From positions 1 to 33,556 of the forward strand of contig JAHDVS010000031.1 of assembly GCA_023382435.1 (NCBI GenBank): a DNA stretch of 33,556 bases, written 5' to 3'. The stretch comes from Thermoleophilia bacterium. GTDB lineage: Bacteria; Actinomycetota; Thermoleophilia; Gaiellales; Gaiellaceae. Below the pieces are notes generated by a model. It did no database searches. It was not told the DNA's origin and saw only the letters and a list, made by a program, of their open reading frames with translations. The position numbers and the translations under genes were made by a program. Positions 30,433 through 33,556 of the stretch are shown one piece after another; positions within the stretch are counted from its first letter, which is position 1, and each line of letters begins with the position of its first letter.

Positions 30433-30507
30433 TAGACGGTCAGGCCACCTTCGCTCCCACCCTACCACGCGGGGTCGGACGCGAGCGCCGCCACCTTCCC
30501 CGCGGGC

Positions 30508-30771
30508 TCAGCTCGCGTTGAGGGCGTCGAGCTCCGCGCGGAGGGAGCGGATCCGCTCCACGCCGGCGGTGATTCCGTCGTGGGTGAGCTGCCCCTGGTC
30601 GGCGAGGTCGAACGCGGCCTTGCCGAGGTCGTCGTACGCGTTGTTGAGATCGCGCTTGAGCTGAAGCTCCTTCGCCTCCTCCTTGGCTTTTTGCGCCGCC
30701 TCTCCGGCCAGCTCCTTGCCCTTGACCGCGGCCTGGCCGGCAACTTCCTTCGCCTTGTCGAGAAACCCCAT
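30508..30771 (-). CDS. Small coiled-coil protein
   Basis: An 87-aa protein. ATG at 30771 has GGAGG 6 bases upstream and a TAGTAT box at 30802-30797. The N-terminal half repeats Ala/Lys/Glu helical turns (LDKAKEVAGQAAVKGKELAG then EAAQKAKEEAKELQ), resembling stress- or LEA-like amphipathic helices; the second half (LNNAYDDLGKAAFDLADQGQ, then GVERIRSLRAELDALNA) is a coiled coil. Likely cytoplasmic. Similar small proteins are common in actinobacteria without known function. Confidence 0.8.
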   Translation of the reverse strand: MGFLDKAKEVAGQAAVKGKELAGEAAQKAKEEAKELQLKRDLNNAYDDLGKAAFDLADQGQLTHDGITAGVERIRSLRAELDALNAS

Positions 30772-30803
30772 GAGCACCTCCGTGTCGTTGACCCTGATAC
30801 TAG

Positions 30804-30947
30804 TTGCCGGATCCGCTGGCGCGCAGCGTGCGGCACGCGAGCCGCCCCGCGGGCAAGCGCGCGCTCGGGCGCCTCTCGCTTGCGGCGGCGGCGATCGGCG
30901 GCTTCGGCGTCTGGTCGATCGTCACGGGCGCGATAGAGCTCGCGTAA
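30804..30947 (+). CDS. Possible 47-aa membrane protein
   Basis: From TTG at 30804: LPDPLARSVRHASRPAGKRA then LGRLSLAAAAIGGFGVWSIV then TGAIELA. A basic head and one clear hydrophobic helix make a plausible single-pass protein, unlike the Arg-rich shadows. It diverges from the coiled-coil gene and overlaps the 3' end of dprA by 26 bases. GATACT ends only 2 bases before the TTG, so GTG at 30828 may be the true start. Weakly supported. Confidence 0.35.
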   Translation: MPDPLARSVRHASRPAGKRALGRLSLAAAAIGGFGVWSIVTGAIELA

Positions 30948-31803
30948 CCGCGGCCACGGTGGCGCGGTAGAGGCCGCCGTCCACGGCCGCGAGCCCCTCT
31001 AGCTCGAGCGAGACGAGCGCGGCCGCGACCGTCTCGGCCGCGAGGCCGCTTCGGCGGGCGAGCGCGTCGGCGTCGGCGGGGCCGTCCCGCAGCAGCGCGA
31101 GCACGGCCGCGGCTGTCGGCTCCGGGCCGGGCCCGGCCGGTCGAGGCGGCGGCTCGAGGCCGAGCGCAGCCAGCACGTCGCCGGCGCAGAGCAGCGGCGC
31201 GGCTCCGGCGCGCAGGAGCGCGTTCGTGCCGGCCGACAGCGCCGAAGTGATCTCGCCGGGGACGGCGAAGACCTCCCGTCCCTCCTCGAGCGCGAAATCC
31301 GCGGTGATCAGGGCCCCGGAGCGCTCCCTCGCCTCGACCACGACGGTGGCGAGCGAGAGACCCGCGATGATGCGGTTGCGCGCCGGGAACCGCCACGGCG
31401 CCGGCTCGACGCCGGGAGGGTACTCGGACACGATCAGGCCCGCCGCGGCGATCCTCCGCGCCAGCTCCGCGTGTGCCCGCGGGTAGTCGCGATCGATGCC
31501 GCAGCCGAGCACGGCGATCGTGGCGCCACCGGCCTCGAGCGCACCCCGGTGAGCCTCCGCGTCGATCCCGCGCGCGAGCCCGCTCACGACGACTGCCCCC
31601 GCGCCGGCGAGGTCGCGGCCGAGCGTGCGGGCGACCTGGACCCCGTAGCCGGAGCAGGAGCGGGCGCCGACGACGGCAACGCATCTGTCCGCCAGGAGCT
31701 CCGGGCGGGCCCCGCGGAGGTGCAGGCGGCGTGGCGGGTCGTAGATACGCGCGAGCAGCTGCGGGAAGCCCGCTGCGCCGAGCTCGACCGCCGCCCCCGT
31801 CAC
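30922..31803 (-). CDS. dprA: DNA-processing protein DprA
   Basis: A 293-aa single-strand DNA-binding protein that loads RecA during natural transformation. The Rossmann core shows CVAVVGARSCSGYGVQVART, VVSGLARGIDAEAHRGALEA, AVLGCGIDRDYPRAHAELAR, FPARNRIIAGLS and ERSGALITADFALEEGREVF. The C-terminal winged helix (LLRDGPADADALARRSGL) is present. The N-terminal SAM-like domain seems short, so the protein is at the small end for the family. Start GTG overlaps the comM stop. Confidence 0.93.
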   Translation of the reverse strand: MTGAAVELGAAGFPQLLARIYDPPRRLHLRGARPELLADRCVAVVGARSCSGYGVQVARTLGRDLAGAGAVVVSGLARGIDAEAHRGALEAGGATIAVLGCGIDRDYPRAHAELARRIAAAGLIVSEYPPGVEPAPWRFPARNRIIAGLSLATVVVEARERSGALITADFALEEGREVFAVPGEITSALSAGTNALLRAGAAPLLCAGDVLAALGLEPPPRPAGPGPEPTAAAVLALLRDGPADADALARRSGLAAETVAAALVSLELEGLAAVDGGLYRATVAAVTRALSRP

Positions 31804-33260
31804 GGCCCCTCCCCGAGCTCCCGCGGCACGCGGTAGGAGAGCGCCTCCGCCACGTGCTCCGCCCGGATCTCCGGCGCGCCCGCGAGCGCCGCAGCCGTCG
31901 CGGCCACGCGTGCGACCCGGGCACGACCCCGTCCGGAGAGCGGCAGCCTGTCGACGGCGCGGTCGAGCAGCTCCCTGGCAGCGGTCGAGAGCTGCGGCGG
32001 CGCCTCCGCGAGACGGGCCCCGGCTGCCTCCACGCGCCCGGCGACGGTTGCGCTCGACTCCCCCGGGGCGCCGCCGAGCTCGCGCGAGCGCGCGCGCGGA
32101 ACGACCAGAACGAGGTCGAAGCGGTCGAGCAGCGCCCGCGAGAGCTTCGCCCGGTAGGCGGCAATCCGCTGCGGCGTGCAGGCGCAGGCTGCGGCCGGAT
32201 CGCCGCGGCCGCCGCACGGGCAGAGGTTCATCGTGGCCGCGAGCAGGAACCGGGCCGGGAAGATCGCGCGGCCGAGGACGCGGGCGATCGCGATCACGCC
32301 GTCCTCGAGCGGCTGGCGTAGCGCCTCGAGCACCGGCCGCTGGAACTCGGCCAGCTCGTCGAGGAGCAGCACACCGCCGTGCGCGAGACTGATCTCGCCT
32401 GGACGCGGGCCGGCGCCACCGCCGACGATCCCGGCGGTCGAGGCGCTGTGGTGCGGCGCGCGAAACGGCGGGTGCTCGACGAGGCCGCGCCCGGGCGCAA
32501 GCAGGCCGGCGACCGAGTGGATGCGCGTCACCGTGAGCGCCTCGTCGTGGCCGAGGCGGGGCAGGAGCCCGGGCAGGCGACGCGCCAGCATCGTCTTGCC
32601 GGTGCCCGGCGGGCCGGCGAGAAGGAGGTTGTGCCCACCGGCGGCGGCCAGCTCGAGCGCACGGCGGGCACGCTCCTGTCCGCGAACGTCGGCGAGATCC
32701 GGGTACGCGGGCCGCGGCGAGGGTGGCGGCGGCTCGGGAACCGGGGGGCGCAGCTCGCCGCGCAGGTACGCACCCGCCTCCGCGAGGTGGCGCAGCGGGA
32801 CAGGCTCGACGCCTGCGAGGGCGGCCTCGGCGGCAGACTCGACCGGGCACAGCAGCCGGGGGATGCCGGACCGGCGGGCGGCCTCGGCACAGGCCAGGAC
32901 GCCGGGGACGGGGCGCAGCCGCCCGTCGAGAGCGAGCTCTCCGACGGCCGCGTGCCCGGCCAGGCGCTCCGCCGGTACCTGGCGGGAGGCGGCGAGCACG
33001 GCGAGGGCGATCGGCAGGTCGAGCCCGGAGCCCTCCTTGCGCAGGCCGGCGGGGGCCAGGTTCACGGTGATTCGCCGCAGCGGCCACTCGAGCTCGGAGC
33101 TCGTGACCCCGCTGCGGACGCGCTCCTTCGCCTCCTGGCACGACTTGTCCGGCAGCCCCACGATCGCGAACGCGGGCACCCCGAGCTGGAGGTGCGCCTC
33201 GACCTCGACCGGGCGGGCATCGAGCCCGACGACCACGTGCGTCAGGGCCTTCGCGAGCAC
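31800..33260 (-). CDS. comM: YifB/ComM family AAA+ ATPase
   Basis: A 486-aa Mg-chelatase-like ATPase; ComM is a helicase that helps branch migration in natural transformation. The N-terminal ChlI-like domain carries VPAFAIVGLPDKSCQEAKER, RRITVNLAPAGLRKEGSGLD and LPIALAVLAAS. The AAA core has Walker A (LAGPPGTGKTMLARRL), FRAPHHSAS, GVLLLDELAEF (Walker B) and a Cys cluster (NLCPCGGRGDPAAACACTPQ). GTG at 33260 lies 6 bases after a TAGCCT box without Shine-Dalgarno, so probably leaderless. Forms a transformation pair with dprA. Confidence 0.95.
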   Translation of the reverse strand: MLAKALTHVVVGLDARPVEVEAHLQLGVPAFAIVGLPDKSCQEAKERVRSGVTSSELEWPLRRITVNLAPAGLRKEGSGLDLPIALAVLAASRQVPAERLAGHAAVGELALDGRLRPVPGVLACAEAARRSGIPRLLCPVESAAEAALAGVEPVPLRHLAEAGAYLRGELRPPVPEPPPPSPRPAYPDLADVRGQERARRALELAAAGGHNLLLAGPPGTGKTMLARRLPGLLPRLGHDEALTVTRIHSVAGLLAPGRGLVEHPPFRAPHHSASTAGIVGGGAGPRPGEISLAHGGVLLLDELAEFQRPVLEALRQPLEDGVIAIARVLGRAIFPARFLLAATMNLCPCGGRGDPAAACACTPQRIAAYRAKLSRALLDRFDLVLVVPRARSRELGGAPGESSATVAGRVEAAGARLAEAPPQLSTAARELLDRAVDRLPLSGRGRARVARVAATAAALAGAPEIRAEHVAEALSYRVPRELGEGP

Positions 33261-33266
33261 GGTCCG

Positions 33267-33272
33267 AGGCTA
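33267..33272 (-). promoter_or_regulatory. -10 box of comM-dprA
   Basis: TAGCCT on the minus strand, 6 bases before the comM GTG; same layout as the sigma factor and 55-aa genes. No clear -35. Confidence 0.5.
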
Positions 33273-33396
33273 AGCGCACGGGACGCACCGATTCCGCGCG
33301 GACCGTGGCGAGGAGGCGCCGAGAGCGGGTCGCCTCACGCGCGTCCGGCCGGCCGGTCTGCGAGACTCGCGGCGTCCGACCGGCGGGAGGGAAGGG

Positions 33397-33556
33397 ATGA
33401 CGGTACCGCTCAGACGTGGCTTCGGCACGCTCATGCTGCTCGTGCTCGCGCTCGGCCTGGCAGCCTGCGGTGGTGGTGGTGGTGGTGGTGGTGGTGGTGG
33501 TGGCGATGCGCAGCCTGCGACCTCTACGGTGCCGGCGAGCGCGGCTGCGGCAGCCG
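33397..33556 (+). CDS. Putative lipoprotein with poly-glycine tract, 5' part only
   Basis: ATG at 33397 after GGGAGGGAAGGG. The N-terminus is a lipoprotein signal peptide: basic start MTVPLRRGFG, hydrophobic core TLMLLVLALG, lipobox LAAC with the acylated Cys at residue 24. Twelve glycines follow directly, then DAQPATSTVPASAAAAA, an extended surface linker. The protein runs off the window, so its function cannot be read. Confidence 0.75.
   Translation, partial: MTVPLRRGFGTLMLLVLALGLAACGGGGGGGGGGGGDAQPATSTVPASAAAAA
33469..33504 (+). repeat. GGT trinucleotide repeat (11 GGT plus GGC)
   Basis: Eleven consecutive GGT codons and one GGC directly after the lipobox Cys. Use of GGT is striking in a genome that prefers GGC/GGG for glycine. 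Slippage would change linker length in steps of one residue without shifting the frame. Confidence 0.9.

Noticed and set aside
28792-30435. 547-codon plus-strand frame over korA
   Set aside because: Antisense of a well-recognised gene, Arg/Gly-rich with no domain.
1-33556. CRISPR array, insertion sequence or rRNA
   Set aside because: No regularly spaced direct repeats, transposase or rRNA segments were found.

Overview
The window is a high-GC actinobacterial chromosome segment. The gene set (mycothiol/ergothioneine-type redox genes, split glycine decarboxylase, KorAB, a WhiG/FliA-type sigma factor, GTG starts, many -10 boxes right next to start codons) and the protein flavour suggest a deep-branching actinobacterium of the Thermoleophilia type (Gaiella/Solirubrobacter relatives). 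That placement is my inference; no rRNA is present to test it.

Bases 1 to about 6943 are the right-hand part of an integrated element. It carries a P4-type primase/SF3 helicase broken by an amber codon, a 90-bp symmetric dyad, an excisionase-like HTH protein, small and large terminase subunits, several small unknown proteins, a second HTH regulator transcribed divergently from an operator-like inverted repeat, and a tyrosine integrase. The integrase abuts a 42-base 3' half of tRNA-Gly(GCC), which is the attR scar. No portal, capsid or tail gene is seen here, although a terminase pair sits beside the replication genes. The element is therefore either a satellite-like or a degenerate prophage; its left end lies outside the window.

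From 6951 onward the DNA is chromosomal. An amidase (-) and a tryptophanase-family lyase (+) diverge. A long minus-strand run follows, listed here in transcription order: a 55-aa membrane protein, a WhiG/FliA sigma factor, an EF-G-like GTPase, a zinc-ribbon protein, a small conserved protein, an RNase HI-like protein, an ATP-NAD-kinase-family protein, then gcvPA-gcvPB with its own promoter. tRNA-Trp(CCA) lies back to back with the 55-aa gene. After it come an AIR-synthase/HypE-like protein (-), a TPR protein (+) with no canonical start codon, a roughly 340-base gene-free region full of stable hairpins that looks like a structured RNA, a small secreted protein, a cyclic 2,3-diphosphoglycerate synthetase homologue (-), sodA, and a compact run egtB-egtD / zinc alcohol dehydrogenase / threonine-dehydratase-like. 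The last part holds korA-korB (-), a small coiled-coil protein (-), comM-dprA (-), and the start of a poly-glycine lipoprotein.

The most notable observations are the amber codon in the primase, the symmetric dyad beside it, the 21-bp repeat shared by the HTH and integrase gene tails, the hairpin-rich candidate RNA at 20423-20761, and a recurring leaderless layout (-10 box, 6 bases, start codon). That layout predicts an ATC start for the TPR gene.
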